Shown: positions 18,072-26,956 of the stretch, piece by piece | How positions within the stretch are numbered: the first letter of the stretch is position 1 | How the letters are laid out: each line of letters starts with the position of its first letter | Source: JAAFHI01 sp039793685 | GTDB lineage: Bacteria > Acidobacteriota > Blastocatellia > Chloracidobacteriales > Chloracidobacteriaceae | Assembly: GCA_039793685.1 (NCBI GenBank) | Contig: JBDRAL010000100.1 | Location: forward strand, 88,546 to 152,545 | Length of the DNA stretch: 64,000 nucleotides | Direction: 5' to 3' | Translations under genes and position numbers: made by a program | The notes under the pieces: model-generated | Told to the model about the DNA's origin: nothing | The model's input: only the letters and a program-made list of their open reading frames with translations | Database searches by the model: none

Positions 18072-18623
18072 TTACTGTCTCAGCAGCTTGAACGATCCGT
18101 TGATGGTGTAGGTCTCGACCGAGCCGTCGTCCTTGACGTTGTCGCAGACCACTGAAAACGTACCTTCGACAAACCCGCCCTTTTGCGGCACCGCCGTGAT
18201 TTCGTAGGTCCCGCTCTTGACCATGAATATCGGGACATTCGGAAAAAGGCTGGTCATCAGCGTGAATGAGGTTCCGTCGTTCGGCATCGGGTAGGTGCCT
18301 TTCACCGCCGCCGGAATCATTCCCTGAAAGGAAAAACTCTTTTCGTCACTGTCGTTGCTCGCCCCGTAGGTGAGCAGCAGCCGGTGCGAGTCGCCACCGT
18401 CGGGTATCGTCGTCCCGCCGTGGGACTTGAACTGCGTGTATTTGACGTCGGTTTTCTGGCCGTTGTGTTCGATGGTCATGAAAAACGTCGTCTGGTCGAT
18501 GGCCCCGCCGCCCCGCTTCCCGGTCTGGCCGGTTTCGCCGGAAGCAGGCGGAACGAACGGCGCTCCGAAACAGAGACTCGAAACCGTGATTGAAAAGATG
18601 AAGGTCAAAAATAGATTTTTCAT
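18072..18623 (-). CDS. secreted protein of unknown function within pigment operon
   Basis: A 183-residue protein with a clear signal peptide (MKNLFLTFIFSITVSSLCFGA) and a mature part that reads as a beta-rich domain (FFMTIEHNGQKT, SFSFQGMIP, GTFSVVCDNV, INGSFKLLRQ). No family is recognised. It sits 36 nt upstream of bchF and 92 nt downstream of bciB on the same strand, so it is probably cotranscribed. An exported protein in a pigment operon is unexpected; it could concern the cell envelope or simply have inserted here. AAAGG precedes the ATG. Confidence 0.65.
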   Translation of the reverse strand: MKNLFLTFIFSITVSSLCFGAPFVPPASGETGQTGKRGGGAIDQTTFFMTIEHNGQKTDVKYTQFKSHGGTTIPDGGDSHRLLLTYGASNDSDEKSFSFQGMIPAAVKGTYPMPNDGTSFTLMTSLFPNVPIFMVKSGTYEITAVPQKGGFVEGTFSVVCDNVKDDGSVETYTINGSFKLLRQ

Positions 18624-18715
18624 TGCTTTGAACCTTTGAAATGAACCGCGAAAAAATGGTTGATGGTTGACGGCTCCCGCGCAAAAGGCGCGTCACCGAT
18701 GTTTCTACCGGCGAA

Positions 18716-20026
18716 TTACTTCGCCAGAACTTCCTCAAATTGTTCCTTCGGAGCGGTGGTTTTCTCCTTTTTTGAAATCGGACGTTGGGCCGGCGGTTGC
18801 GGTGGACCATCCTCGCCCGGCAACGTGTATTGCTGAATCGGTTTGTAGGCGTAGCGCGGAACGTAGAGCGCCTCGCGGTGCGGGGCCTTGCGGCGCACCG
18901 TGTACAGTCCCTCGGTCAGTTTCATCTCGACCCGCGTGCGCGCGAACTCCAGCCCTTTCGGCCCGAACCGGCGCATCATGAAGGCGATGATCTTTTTAAT
19001 CGGCTTCGGCGAACCCTTCGTGTAGGGCTTGCCCATCTGGCTCAGAAACCCGCTCATCGCCATCTTGCGGTCGCCGCTTTCGGTCGGCTCGCTCAGTTCG
19101 AGTTCCTGGCGGACGAGGTCGAGCAGCTTCCAGCCCTTCGCGTTGCGGACGAGCATCCACTGGTAATCGGGCATCCCGCCGCCCATGTAGCCGACCGACA
19201 GATCGGCAAGGGAATTGGTGTAGTTGAAGCAGGTCCGGCACGACGGCGCGATCAGGTCGGGACCGATTTCATACATCGGGATTTCGAGAAAGTTGAGTTT
19301 CTCGACGCGGTCGTTTGTGTGGCGCATCCACAACTGGAAGTTCGGCATGAACTCCATGTGCACGACCGTGTCCGGCGACTTGCTCACCGACTTCAAAAAC
19401 GTCATGTAGTTTTCATGCGTCGTGTTGTCGCTGCACAGGATGCCGAGGCAGTGAATTTCCTCGAACGGCAGGGTGTGTTCGATGGCCCGCAGCGCGTGGA
19501 ACTGGCACGGCGTCCCCACGACCATGATGCGTTTCATTCCGGCGTCGCGCGCATCGTCGAGCAGTTCGAGCGTCGGCGACAGGCCGAACTTGTTGCCCTT
19601 GCAGGCGAAGACTTCCTCCGGCGTCCGCGCGAGGACCGGCATTGGCTTGGCGAGCGTGCCGGGTTCGGTCCCGGTCAGCAGCACGCCTTCAACCATTCCG
19701 GTTTCGAGCGCGCGGGCGGCGATGGTCGAGACGATGCCGGTCCACTGGGCATGCTTGACGGCCTGTTTGACGCGGGCGCGGTAAATCTTTTCGTACGGCC
19801 CGAAGTGAATCTCGTCCGTCCCGTCGCGTCGGGCATGCCCCTGCACGGAAACTTCCAGATCGTCGTATTTCTGAACCAGAAACGCGCAGGCTTCCTTCAC
19901 CATCGGCTTGAGACTCGACGTACAGATTCCGCAATCGCTGCAAATGCGCGAAAACTTTTCCGTCGAGCCTTGGCTGATGATTGGAAGCGGCGTGGACATG
20001 GTGCGTTTCGGTAATTCAGGCGGCAT
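18716..20026 (-). CDS. bciB: divinyl (proto)chlorophyllide 8-vinyl reductase BciB (FrhB-like)
   Basis: A 436-residue iron-sulfur flavoprotein of the F420-hydrogenase beta-subunit (FrhB) family. In phototrophs this family is BciB, the ferredoxin-dependent enzyme that reduces the 8-vinyl group to ethyl. Visible: the N-terminal cluster motif CSDCGIC (residues about 34-40), the FrhB_N/FrhB_C body with VVGTPCQFHALR and LGILCSDNTT, and a second cysteine group in APSCRTCFNY. The neighbours bchL and bchF support this assignment over an F420-dependent hydrogenase. AGGAG lies 5 nt before the ATG, partly buried in a hairpin. An in-frame ATG nine codons later lacks an RBS. Confidence 0.85.
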   Translation of the reverse strand: MPPELPKRTMSTPLPIISQGSTEKFSRICSDCGICTSSLKPMVKEACAFLVQKYDDLEVSVQGHARRDGTDEIHFGPYEKIYRARVKQAVKHAQWTGIVSTIAARALETGMVEGVLLTGTEPGTLAKPMPVLARTPEEVFACKGNKFGLSPTLELLDDARDAGMKRIMVVGTPCQFHALRAIEHTLPFEEIHCLGILCSDNTTHENYMTFLKSVSKSPDTVVHMEFMPNFQLWMRHTNDRVEKLNFLEIPMYEIGPDLIAPSCRTCFNYTNSLADLSVGYMGGGMPDYQWMLVRNAKGWKLLDLVRQELELSEPTESGDRKMAMSGFLSQMGKPYTKGSPKPIKKIIAFMMRRFGPKGLEFARTRVEMKLTEGLYTVRRKAPHREALYVPRYAYKPIQQYTLPGEDGPPQPPAQRPISKKEKTTAPKEQFEEVLAK

Positions 20027-20032
20027 TCATCT

Positions 20033-20052
20033 CCTATGGCTCGCGCCATAGG
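20033..20052 (-). promoter_or_regulatory. hairpin covering part of the bciB Shine-Dalgarno sequence
   Basis: On the minus strand CCTATGGC-gcga-GCCATAGG forms a perfect 8-bp stem. The last bases of the stem are the first bases of the AGGAG that serves bciB, five nt before its ATG. The structure could limit bciB translation or act as an intercistronic processing site. Confidence 0.5.
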
Positions 20053-20082
20053 CTGATAATCTTTCGGGCGCATCCGCGCCTC

Positions 20083-20964
20083 TCAGGCATTGGCTGTCAG
20101 GACGGATGGGTCTTCGAGCAGTTCGAGGTCTTCCGCGTTGAACTTCTCGATGTTGATGTTGAGGTACTCGCTACGCAGATGCTCGAACACCTCGCGGTCG
20201 GAGAGTGGATTCACCTTGAGGGGTTCAGGCTGGCCCAGCACATAGTCCGCGATTTCGAGATAGCGATCCTGCGCGAGCGCGATGCCGCCGACCCGCTTCA
20301 TTTCGAAAATCGACACGCCAGCGAGGCGCGAACGACGGATTTCGTCGATTTGCGGAACGTGGCCGATGACGCGCGCGCCGGTCCGGTCGCAGAACTTCTG
20401 CACATGGTCGATTTCGGGGCAGCGGTTGACGATGAGGCCCGCGATGAAGATCGGATAGTTCTTGCCCTTGGCGGTGACCGCCGCGCAGATGCGGTTCGCG
20501 GCGAACAGCGAGTCGAAGTCGTTGGCCGTCACGACGCAGGCGAAATCGGAATGGTTGAGCGGCGTCGCGAAGCCGCCGCAGACCACGTCGCCGAGAACGT
20601 CGAAGATGACCACGTCGTACTGGTCCATCAGGTCGTGGTCCTTGAGAAACTTGACCGCTTCGCCCGTGACGTAGCCGCCGCAGCCCGCGCCCGCCGCCGG
20701 TCCGCCGGATTCCATCGCGTCCACGCCCATCTTGCCCTTGAAAATGACGTCCTCGGGTTCGATTTCCTCGTGGTGGTAATCGTATTCCTCCAGCACTTCG
20801 ACCAGTGTCGGAATCATTTTCTTGGTGATCGTGAAGGTCGAGTCATGCTTCGGGTCGCACCCGACTTGCAGCACGCGCGCGCCGCGCTTGGCCATGGCGA
20901 TGGCGATGTTGGAAGAAGTCGTGGACTTGCCGATGCCGCCTTTGCCGTAAATCGAAAGAATCAT
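20083..20964 (-). CDS. bchL: light-independent protochlorophyllide reductase ATP-binding subunit BchL
   Basis: A 293-residue NifH-like homodimeric ATPase that passes electrons to BchNB to reduce ring D of protochlorophyllide. The P-loop GKGGIGKST is at residues 8-16. The two cluster cysteines lie in GAGCGGYVTGE (near 94) and DVVCGGFATP (near 128), matching the spacing known for BchL. The start and length are standard. BchN and BchB are not in this window, so the complex is encoded in two places. BchL is distinguished from BchX by its short N-terminus and by its close match to the BchL core, though exclusion of BchX rests on recall of the families. A GAGG lies about 10 nt before the ATG. Confidence 0.92.
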   Translation of the reverse strand: MILSIYGKGGIGKSTTSSNIAIAMAKRGARVLQVGCDPKHDSTFTITKKMIPTLVEVLEEYDYHHEEIEPEDVIFKGKMGVDAMESGGPAAGAGCGGYVTGEAVKFLKDHDLMDQYDVVIFDVLGDVVCGGFATPLNHSDFACVVTANDFDSLFAANRICAAVTAKGKNYPIFIAGLIVNRCPEIDHVQKFCDRTGARVIGHVPQIDEIRRSRLAGVSIFEMKRVGGIALAQDRYLEIADYVLGQPEPLKVNPLSDREVFEHLRSEYLNINIEKFNAEDLELLEDPSVLTANA

Positions 20965-20985
20965 GGTGCAAACCTCGGAGGAGAA

Positions 20986-21178
20986 GGGATCAGGGGTCAG
21001 GAATCAGGGATCAGGTTCGAATTTTTAATTTTGAGTTATGAATTTTGAATTGGAAGACCCGCTATTTGAGTTTCGAAACCGACCTGGCGGTTCAAATGCC
21101 GGGAAATTCAACACTCAAAATTCATCATTCAAAATTCGGTCAGGTCTGATCCCTGACCCCCGATCCCTGATCCCTCGT
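20986..21178. repeat. two-tier nested inverted heptad array between bchL and hemA
   Basis: The outer left block (20986-21015) reads GGGATCA GGGGTCA GGAATCA GGGATCA GG. The inner left block (21018-21051) has AATTTTG AGTTATG AATTTTG AATTGG. The inner right block (21105-21138) has ACTCAAA ATTCATC ATTCAAA ATTCGG, and the outer right block (21147-21178) has TGATCCC TGACCCC CGATCCC TGATCCC. Blocks pair outer with outer and inner with inner, giving a nested A-B-B'-A' inverted repeat. The outer right block ends one base before the hemA stop codon. Confidence 0.88.
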
Positions 21179-21179
21179 T

Positions 21180-22487
21180 TTAAGCGGATCGAAGCGCCGT
21201 CTTGCGTTGAAACTGCGCGACGCGCTCTTCGAGTTGAAACTTGTTGCAGAGCGAACTGTGCGTACCACTCGCCGCCGACTCACGAATGTCTTCGATGAGC
21301 GGATGGGCGAACTTGCGCAACAGCGAGGTAATGAGCGTGTTTCGGATGTAGTCCTCGACTTCGGGCGACAGGCCGCCCATCCGGTCGAGGCGCTTGCGGT
21401 GGCGTTCGAACTCGGCTTCCGCCATCTCCATCAGGTGATCGTTGAGGGCCGAGATGAACGGCCCCGCCGCGAGCATCCGCATTTCGGAGGCGAAGCACTC
21501 GATTTCATCCCCGACGATGCGCTCGGCCTTCTGGGCTTCGAGCTGACGTTCGCGGAGGTTGGCGTTGATGACGGCTTGCAGGTCGTCCACGTCGTACACG
21601 AAGACATGTTCGATGTGGTTGATGAGCGGATCGACGTTGCGGGGCACGCTGATGTCGATCATGAACATCGGTTTGTTCTTGCGCTGGGCCATCGCGGTCT
21701 TCACGTCTTCCGGCTCAATGACGAAGTGCGGCGCGGCGGTGGCGAAAATCAGGATGTCGGCTTCCGGAAGGCGTTCCCGGTAATGATCGAAGGCGAGCGC
21801 TTCGCCGTTGAACTTTTCGGCGACCTGCTGCGCTTTTTCGAGCGAGCGGCTCGCGACGATGATCTTGCTGGCGCCCGCGCCGAGCAGGTGCGCGGCGGCG
21901 AGTTCGGCCATTTCACCCGCGCCGACCAGCATTACCGTATGACCTTCGAGAGAATTGAAGATGCGGCGGGCAAGCTCGACCGCGGCGTAGCTGATGGAGA
22001 TCGCGTTCGACCCGATTTTGGTTTCGGTCCGGACGCGCTTGGCCACGTTGAACGCCTTGTGCATCAGCTTGTTGAGGACCGTTCCCGTGGTCCCGGCTTC
22101 CTGGGCCACCGAATAGGCTTCCTTGACCTGCCCGAGAATCTGCGGCTCGCCCACGATCATCGAATCGAGGCTGGCCGTGACCCGGAACAGGTGCCGGACC
22201 GCATCGAGTTCGCCGTGCTGGTAGAGATGCTCGTCCAGTCCGTCGATTTTCTTGTGGAAGGTGGAAAGGAAGCGCTTGACGTAGCGCACCCCTTCCGCCG
22301 GCGGATATGGCGACACCGAGAGCAGTTCGACACGGTTGCACGTCGAGAGGATCATCCCCTCGGTGATGTGTTCACCGTCGACGAAGCAATCCAGCGCCTC
22401 GGGAAGCCGCTGCTTGCCGAACGCGAATCGCTCGCGAACGGCAACCGGGGCGGTTTGATGATTGAGTCCGACCAGTAGTATTTGCAT
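21180..22487 (-). CDS. hemA: glutamyl-tRNA reductase HemA
   Basis: NADPH-dependent reduction of glutamyl-tRNA to glutamate-1-semialdehyde, the first committed step of tetrapyrrole synthesis by the C5 route. The start at MQILLVGLNHQTAPV gives 435 residues; the longer frame adds 25 residues without family similarity. The catalytic cysteine is C50 in ILSTCNRVE. The substrate region has SLDSMIVGEPQILGQVKEAY, the nucleotide-binding site is MLVGAGEMAELAA, and the C-terminal dimerisation helices follow. Its placement between bchL and bchH links precursor supply to pigment synthesis. Heptad arrays flank it on both sides. Confidence 0.93.
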   Translation of the reverse strand: MQILLVGLNHQTAPVAVRERFAFGKQRLPEALDCFVDGEHITEGMILSTCNRVELLSVSPYPPAEGVRYVKRFLSTFHKKIDGLDEHLYQHGELDAVRHLFRVTASLDSMIVGEPQILGQVKEAYSVAQEAGTTGTVLNKLMHKAFNVAKRVRTETKIGSNAISISYAAVELARRIFNSLEGHTVMLVGAGEMAELAAAHLLGAGASKIIVASRSLEKAQQVAEKFNGEALAFDHYRERLPEADILIFATAAPHFVIEPEDVKTAMAQRKNKPMFMIDISVPRNVDPLINHIEHVFVYDVDDLQAVINANLRERQLEAQKAERIVGDEIECFASEMRMLAAGPFISALNDHLMEMAEAEFERHRKRLDRMGGLSPEVEDYIRNTLITSLLRKFAHPLIEDIRESAASGTHSSLCNKFQLEERVAQFQRKTALRSA

Positions 22488-22596
22488 AACGTTTTGGTCT
22501 TCTCCAAAACGACTGACGGCGGCGCCTGATAGGGACTTCGACGCAACGCCCTCTTCATCCAACGTTCAAAGTTCAGCCGATAAAGTCAACGAAAAA

Positions 22597-22688
22597 CAGG
22601 GATCAGGGACCGGATGTCAGGGATCAGGTTCAGGAAACCGGGATCGAAATGTTTTTTCTGACCCCTGATCCCCGACCCCTGATCCCTG
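22597..22688. repeat. inverted heptad array between hemA and bchH (GGGATCA family)
   Basis: The left arm (22597-22628) contains CAGGGAT CAGGGAC CGGATGT CAGGGAT CAGG. The right arm (22658-22688) contains CTGACCC CTGATCC CCGACCC CTGATCC CTG. The arms are close to reverse complements with a loop of about 30 nt. The right arm ends 3 nt before the bchH stop codon. It uses the same vocabulary as the outer blocks of the bchL-hemA gap. Confidence 0.85.
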
Positions 22689-22691
22689 CTG

Positions 22692-25600
22692 TTAGACCTG
22701 CACTTCTTCCAGCGCGTCTTCCATCTGCGCGTAGGCTTCGCGCAGTTGTTCGAGCGTCTGGTCGTCCGTTTTCCACAAGCCGCGGCCGTTGGCTTCCAGC
22801 AGTCGGCGGGTCAGTTTCGAAAGACTCGCCGGGTTCAGCTTCTGAAGTCGTTCGCGCATCTGTTCGTCGAGGACGTAGGTCTGGGCGACGCCGTCGTAGA
22901 CCCAGTCGTCCACGGCCTTGCAGGTCGCGCTCCAGCCGAACGTGTTCGACACATGCTGTTCGATTTGCTGTACCCCGCCGTAGCCATGCTTGAGCATGCC
23001 TTCGTACCACTTGGGATTGAGCAGTTTGGTCCGCGCTTCGAGCCGGACCGTTTCATCCAGCGTGCGGATCTTCGCTTCCGAGCCGGTCGCGTCGGCGAGC
23101 ATCACCGTCGGCTGTTGCCCGTCTTCCCGCAACTGCTTGACCGCGCTCGTCACGCCGCCGAGATATTCGAAATAGTGGTCGATATCGGTGATGTTCATTT
23201 CCGTCGAGTCCACGTTCTGGAACGTGAGCGACACCGTCTGGAGCGCGCGTTCGTAACCGTGGCGCGATTCGACGAAGTCGCCGTTCTCGACGTAGGCGAA
23301 TCCCTTGCGCGCGAGGAACGTCTGGGCGATTTCGCCTTCGTCCTCCCAGTTCGAGGAATCCACCAGATGATTGACGTTCGCGCCGTAGCTGCCGGGGGCG
23401 TTCGAGAAAATCCGCATCGAGGCTTCGTCGAAGCTCACGCCCATCGTCATTTGTTCAAGGACATGCGCCCGGACGAAGTTCTTATCCGCCGGCTCATCGG
23501 CCTTCGCGGCCATCCGGACGGCCTTGTCGAGCAGCCGCATCTGCTGCGGCAGGATGTCGCGGAAAATTCCGGAGAGCGTCAGCACCACGTCGATGCGCGG
23601 ACGGCCAAGTTCTTCAATCGGAACGAGTTCGATGCCGCTGATGCGGCCCATTTCATCGGCCACGGCCTTCGCGCCGAGCAGCCAGAGCGCCTGCGCGATG
23701 CCCACGCCGCCGCTCTTGAGGTTGTCCGTGCCCCACAGCACCAGCGCGACGCTTTCCGGCAGCGCCCCGTGTTCCGTCCGGTAGCGGTCGAGCAGCCGCC
23801 CGACGTCGGCCTGACCCTCGCGGGTCGCGGCGTAGGTCGGCATCCGGTACGGGTCGATGGCGTGCAGGTTGCGGCCCGTCGGCAGCACTTCCGGCGAGCG
23901 GACGAGGTCGCCGCCCGACACCGGCGCGATGAATCCGCCGTCGAGCGCGTGGAGCAGGGCGTCGAGTTCGTGGTTTTCGCGAAGCTTTTCGCCGATGTCG
24001 TGCAGAAATTCGAAATGGGCCTCGAAATCCGCCCGATTCGCGCCGGTCGTCTTCGCGAGCAGGCTCGCTCCGGCTTTCGGCGACCGTTTCGCGTTCATTT
24101 CCATGATCGCGTCGGCCACGAACTGCTTCGCCTGCCGTTCGATTTCAATCTGCTGCGAAAAGGCTTCGAGCGACGAATGCGCCGCATGCCGTTTCGCGCC
24201 AAAGCGTTCCTTGACGAGCGCGGTCAGGCTCGCCAGCCGCCGCTCGGCGTTCGGGAAATCGGCCAGAATCCGCAGCGTTTCAAGCATTTCACGCTCGTCG
24301 GCCCCGTTGTCCATCACATGCAGGCCGGTCGGAATCAGGCTGTATTCGAGTTCGAGCAGGTCGCGGTAAAGCTTCTGGAATGTATCGTTGGTGAAATCCG
24401 TCTCGACGAAATCCTCGGCCAGAAGTTTTAAAAGCTTGGCTTTTTCGACGATGGCCGGAACGTAGGCCGCGCCGCGCGACGGCTCGTTGCGATAGCCGTC
24501 CATCGTTTCCTTGAGCGCGACGAATTCCTTGTACAACCCGGCGGCTTCAATCGGCGGACTCAAATAGGAAACGAGCGTCGCGTAGCCCCGCCGCTTCGCG
24601 ATCAGTCCTTCCGACGGATTGTTCGCGCAATAGGCGTAAATGTTCGGCATCTCGCCGATGAGCCGGTCCGGCCAGCACCCGCAGGTCAGCCCGACCTGCT
24701 TGCCGGGCATGAATTCGAGCGCGCCGTGCGTCCCGAAGTGCAGCACCGAATCGGCTTTCCAGGTGTGTTTCAGATAGCCGTAAAACGCGGCGAATCCGTG
24801 ATTCGGCGTGGCATCGGTCGAGAACAGCAGCCGCATCGGGTCGTCCTCGAAGCCGAAACCCGGCTGGACGAACACGCCGACGTTGCCGAACTCGTGTCCC
24901 ATGATCAGAAAATCGTTGTCGAAAGTGTTCTTGTCGCCCGGCGACGGTCCCCACGCGCGCTCGATTTCCTTGTACTCGGGAACATGCTCCTCGTAGGACC
25001 GCTTCGAGTAGAAATCGCAGACGTTGGCGGGCTGCCCGTACTGCGGGCCGTTGCCTTTAATAATCAGATCGCGCAGTTCGTCCGGCGAGCCGGGCAGATG
25101 CCCCACGTCGTAACCCGTGCGGCGCATGCGTTCGAGCAGGCGGTGCAGGCTGACCCAGACGTCGAGGTAGGCGGCCGTGCCCGTGTTGCCCTGACTCGGG
25201 GGAAAATTGAACAGGACGACCGCGATCTTGCGGTGCCCGGCGGGTGTCCGGCGCAACATCACCCGACGCTGCATCCGCCCGACGAGTTTTTCGATGCGGC
25301 ACTCGATGGGCGCGATCATCCGCGAGTTTCTGGTTTTCCCGGCGAAGACGATCGGGTCGGTCGCGCCGTCGAGTTCCGGAATCGCGACCATCAGGGTCGC
25401 CTGAAGGCGGTTCAACCCCTGCGGATCGTGTTCCCATTCTTCCTCGGTCTGAAATTCGAGCGAGGGCGCGCAGGCGTAGGGCACGTCGAGCGTCTTCAGC
25501 AGTTTTTCCGCCGCCGCCGCGTCGTTGTAGGCCGGTCCGCCCACCAGCGAAAAGCCGGTCAGCGAAACCACCGCGTCCACCGTTGATTTGCCGTGGTTCA

Positions 25601-26501
25601 GGAAGAACTTTTCAACCGCCGGGCGTCCGTCGAGGCCGAAGGCGTAGACGGGAAGCGCGTTCATGCCGCGTTTTTCAATTTCCTCGATGAACCGCTCGTA
25701 ATGGGCGCGATTTCCCGAAAGCAGATAGGACCGCAGCATCAGTACGCCGATGGTCCCGGCGTTCGGGTTGAACGGCACGGCGGTGCGATATTCCTTCAGG
25801 GATTCCACGATGCGGCCCAGTTTCGGGTGATAAATGCCCACATCGGGATATTCAACCGGGGCCTTGGCCTTGAACTTTCCACGGTACTGATCGGTGTAGC
25901 GCGACAGCAGAAACAGCAGAAACTGTTCGAGATTTTCGGCGGAGGCGTTCAGCCAGTACTGAATCGCCATCATATAAGAGTGGATGTCCTGCGCCGTGCC
26001 GGGGATGAACTTCATGATCTTCCCGGCGTTCTTGAGCATCGTCATCATGGTCCGCCCCGGGGGAGCGGCCTGCTTCGGCTCGTCGTCGGGTGCGTCGTCG
26101 CCCTTGAAGGTGTCCTTGACGGCCTTGATCATCCGCAGCGGGGAATACCACGGGGTCTTTTCCTCGGATTTCTTCGCGAGGTTGAACTTCCCGAGTCGCG
26201 TCTCGCGCACGAGCGACGGCGCGCTCATCACGCAAATAACTGCCTGATAACGGTTTGCGTGCTGGTGGATGAGGGAGCGGATGAGGGCGATCTGGTCGTC
26301 GTTGAACTGGTGGACGACGAACAACAGGTCGGCGTCGGCGGCGTCGGCGCGCAGCTTTTCGACCGCTTCCGGACGGTCAAGTTCGGAGGCGATGTGAAAG
26401 GCGACCTGGAGATCGACCTTGTGGCGTTCGCGGACACGCTGGGCGGCAAGATTGAGGGCGAGGTCGGCCTGACCGTCGAGCGCGATAAACAGAAACTTCA
26501 T
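22692..26501 (-). CDS. bchH: magnesium chelatase large subunit BchH
   Basis: A 1269-residue protoporphyrin-binding catalytic subunit of Mg-chelatase, which with BchD and BchI inserts Mg into protoporphyrin IX at the expense of ATP. The start MKFLFIALDGQADL is chosen because GGAGG lies 9 nt upstream and family proteins begin here; an upstream extension of 116 codons is low-complexity. The DUF3479 N-terminal domain (about 1-160) precedes the CobN/Mg-chelatase body, with VLFNFPPSQGNTGTAAYLDV, LHFGTHGALEFMPGKQ and SNTFGWSATCKAVDDW. The length is normal. It is the promoter-proximal gene of the pigment operon. BchD, BchI and BchM are not in the window. Confidence 0.93.
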   Translation of the reverse strand: MKFLFIALDGQADLALNLAAQRVRERHKVDLQVAFHIASELDRPEAVEKLRADAADADLLFVVHQFNDDQIALIRSLIHQHANRYQAVICVMSAPSLVRETRLGKFNLAKKSEEKTPWYSPLRMIKAVKDTFKGDDAPDDEPKQAAPPGRTMMTMLKNAGKIMKFIPGTAQDIHSYMMAIQYWLNASAENLEQFLLFLLSRYTDQYRGKFKAKAPVEYPDVGIYHPKLGRIVESLKEYRTAVPFNPNAGTIGVLMLRSYLLSGNRAHYERFIEEIEKRGMNALPVYAFGLDGRPAVEKFFLNHGKSTVDAVVSLTGFSLVGGPAYNDAAAAEKLLKTLDVPYACAPSLEFQTEEEWEHDPQGLNRLQATLMVAIPELDGATDPIVFAGKTRNSRMIAPIECRIEKLVGRMQRRVMLRRTPAGHRKIAVVLFNFPPSQGNTGTAAYLDVWVSLHRLLERMRRTGYDVGHLPGSPDELRDLIIKGNGPQYGQPANVCDFYSKRSYEEHVPEYKEIERAWGPSPGDKNTFDNDFLIMGHEFGNVGVFVQPGFGFEDDPMRLLFSTDATPNHGFAAFYGYLKHTWKADSVLHFGTHGALEFMPGKQVGLTCGCWPDRLIGEMPNIYAYCANNPSEGLIAKRRGYATLVSYLSPPIEAAGLYKEFVALKETMDGYRNEPSRGAAYVPAIVEKAKLLKLLAEDFVETDFTNDTFQKLYRDLLELEYSLIPTGLHVMDNGADEREMLETLRILADFPNAERRLASLTALVKERFGAKRHAAHSSLEAFSQQIEIERQAKQFVADAIMEMNAKRSPKAGASLLAKTTGANRADFEAHFEFLHDIGEKLRENHELDALLHALDGGFIAPVSGGDLVRSPEVLPTGRNLHAIDPYRMPTYAATREGQADVGRLLDRYRTEHGALPESVALVLWGTDNLKSGGVGIAQALWLLGAKAVADEMGRISGIELVPIEELGRPRIDVVLTLSGIFRDILPQQMRLLDKAVRMAAKADEPADKNFVRAHVLEQMTMGVSFDEASMRIFSNAPGSYGANVNHLVDSSNWEDEGEIAQTFLARKGFAYVENGDFVESRHGYERALQTVSLTFQNVDSTEMNITDIDHYFEYLGGVTSAVKQLREDGQQPTVMLADATGSEAKIRTLDETVRLEARTKLLNPKWYEGMLKHGYGGVQQIEQHVSNTFGWSATCKAVDDWVYDGVAQTYVLDEQMRERLQKLNPASLSKLTRRLLEANGRGLWKTDDQTLEQLREAYAQMEDALEEVQV

Positions 26502-26881
26502 GTCCCGAACCCTCCGCGTTTCACAAACGCAGGGCGAGGCTGGCGTGCTTCCGCACCATTCACGCGCGATTCTGGGGACGGACCGAAACCTGGACGCGCA
26601 AACTCCCTGGGGAGTCGGCGGCGCATGGTTCGGCAACGGGGAAGAGCGTGTGAATCTAATCCAACCTACAAAATGAGTTCGGTGTCCGCTACGCCAAAAT
26701 TTCAGTTTTCGGAAATTCCATCCGTAATAACCGGAAGGCCGCCGGGTTACGCGCATCTGCCGGGGGGAATCCGGGCGCGGACAACGGTTTGAAAATGGCC
26801 TTCCGTTACCGGGTGAAAGGGCGACCGGGCGGGAAAACGGCCGGTTCAAGAATGTTCTTTCCGGAAAAAGCCCGGAAATTA
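26502..26881. other. non-coding leader and promoter region of the pigment operon
   Basis: No supported gene in about 380 nt. It separates the bchH start from the bidirectional terminator at 26.9 kb, so it should hold the promoter of the minus-strand pigment operon. A clear -35/-10 pair was not found by eye; A+T-rich stretches near 26650-26710 are the best place for one. A regulator-binding dyad could not be assigned. Confidence 0.4.
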
Positions 26882-26922
26882 CGAAAAAAGGGGTGAATCC
26901 GATTTGGATTCACCCCTTTTCG
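26882..26922. terminator. bidirectional Rho-independent terminator
   Basis: A 15-bp perfect stem (AAAAGGGGTGAATCC, loop gattt, GGATTCACCCCTTTT) with A-rich sequence on one side and T-rich on the other, so it works in either direction. It terminates the DUF2934 gene read on the minus strand and insulates the bchH promoter region. Confidence 0.85.
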
Positions 26923-26956
26923 TCATCATGGGCGGCTCAACTGCCCCGATATTTGC

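Noticed and set aside
18716..20026. Coenzyme F420 hydrogenase beta subunit
   Set aside because: The family match is real, but neighbours bchL and bchF make BciB the better assignment.
20083..20964. Nitrogenase iron protein NifH or BchX
   Set aside because: Cysteine spacing and close match to the BchL core, together with neighbours, favour BchL; no nif genes are seen.
18785..24431. Long open frames antisense to bciB, hemA and bchH
   Set aside because: Same shadow composition; the sense genes are conserved and complete.
26502..26849. N-terminal extension of bchH
   Set aside because: The 116 additional residues are low-complexity and family members start at MKFLFIALDG, which has its own RBS.
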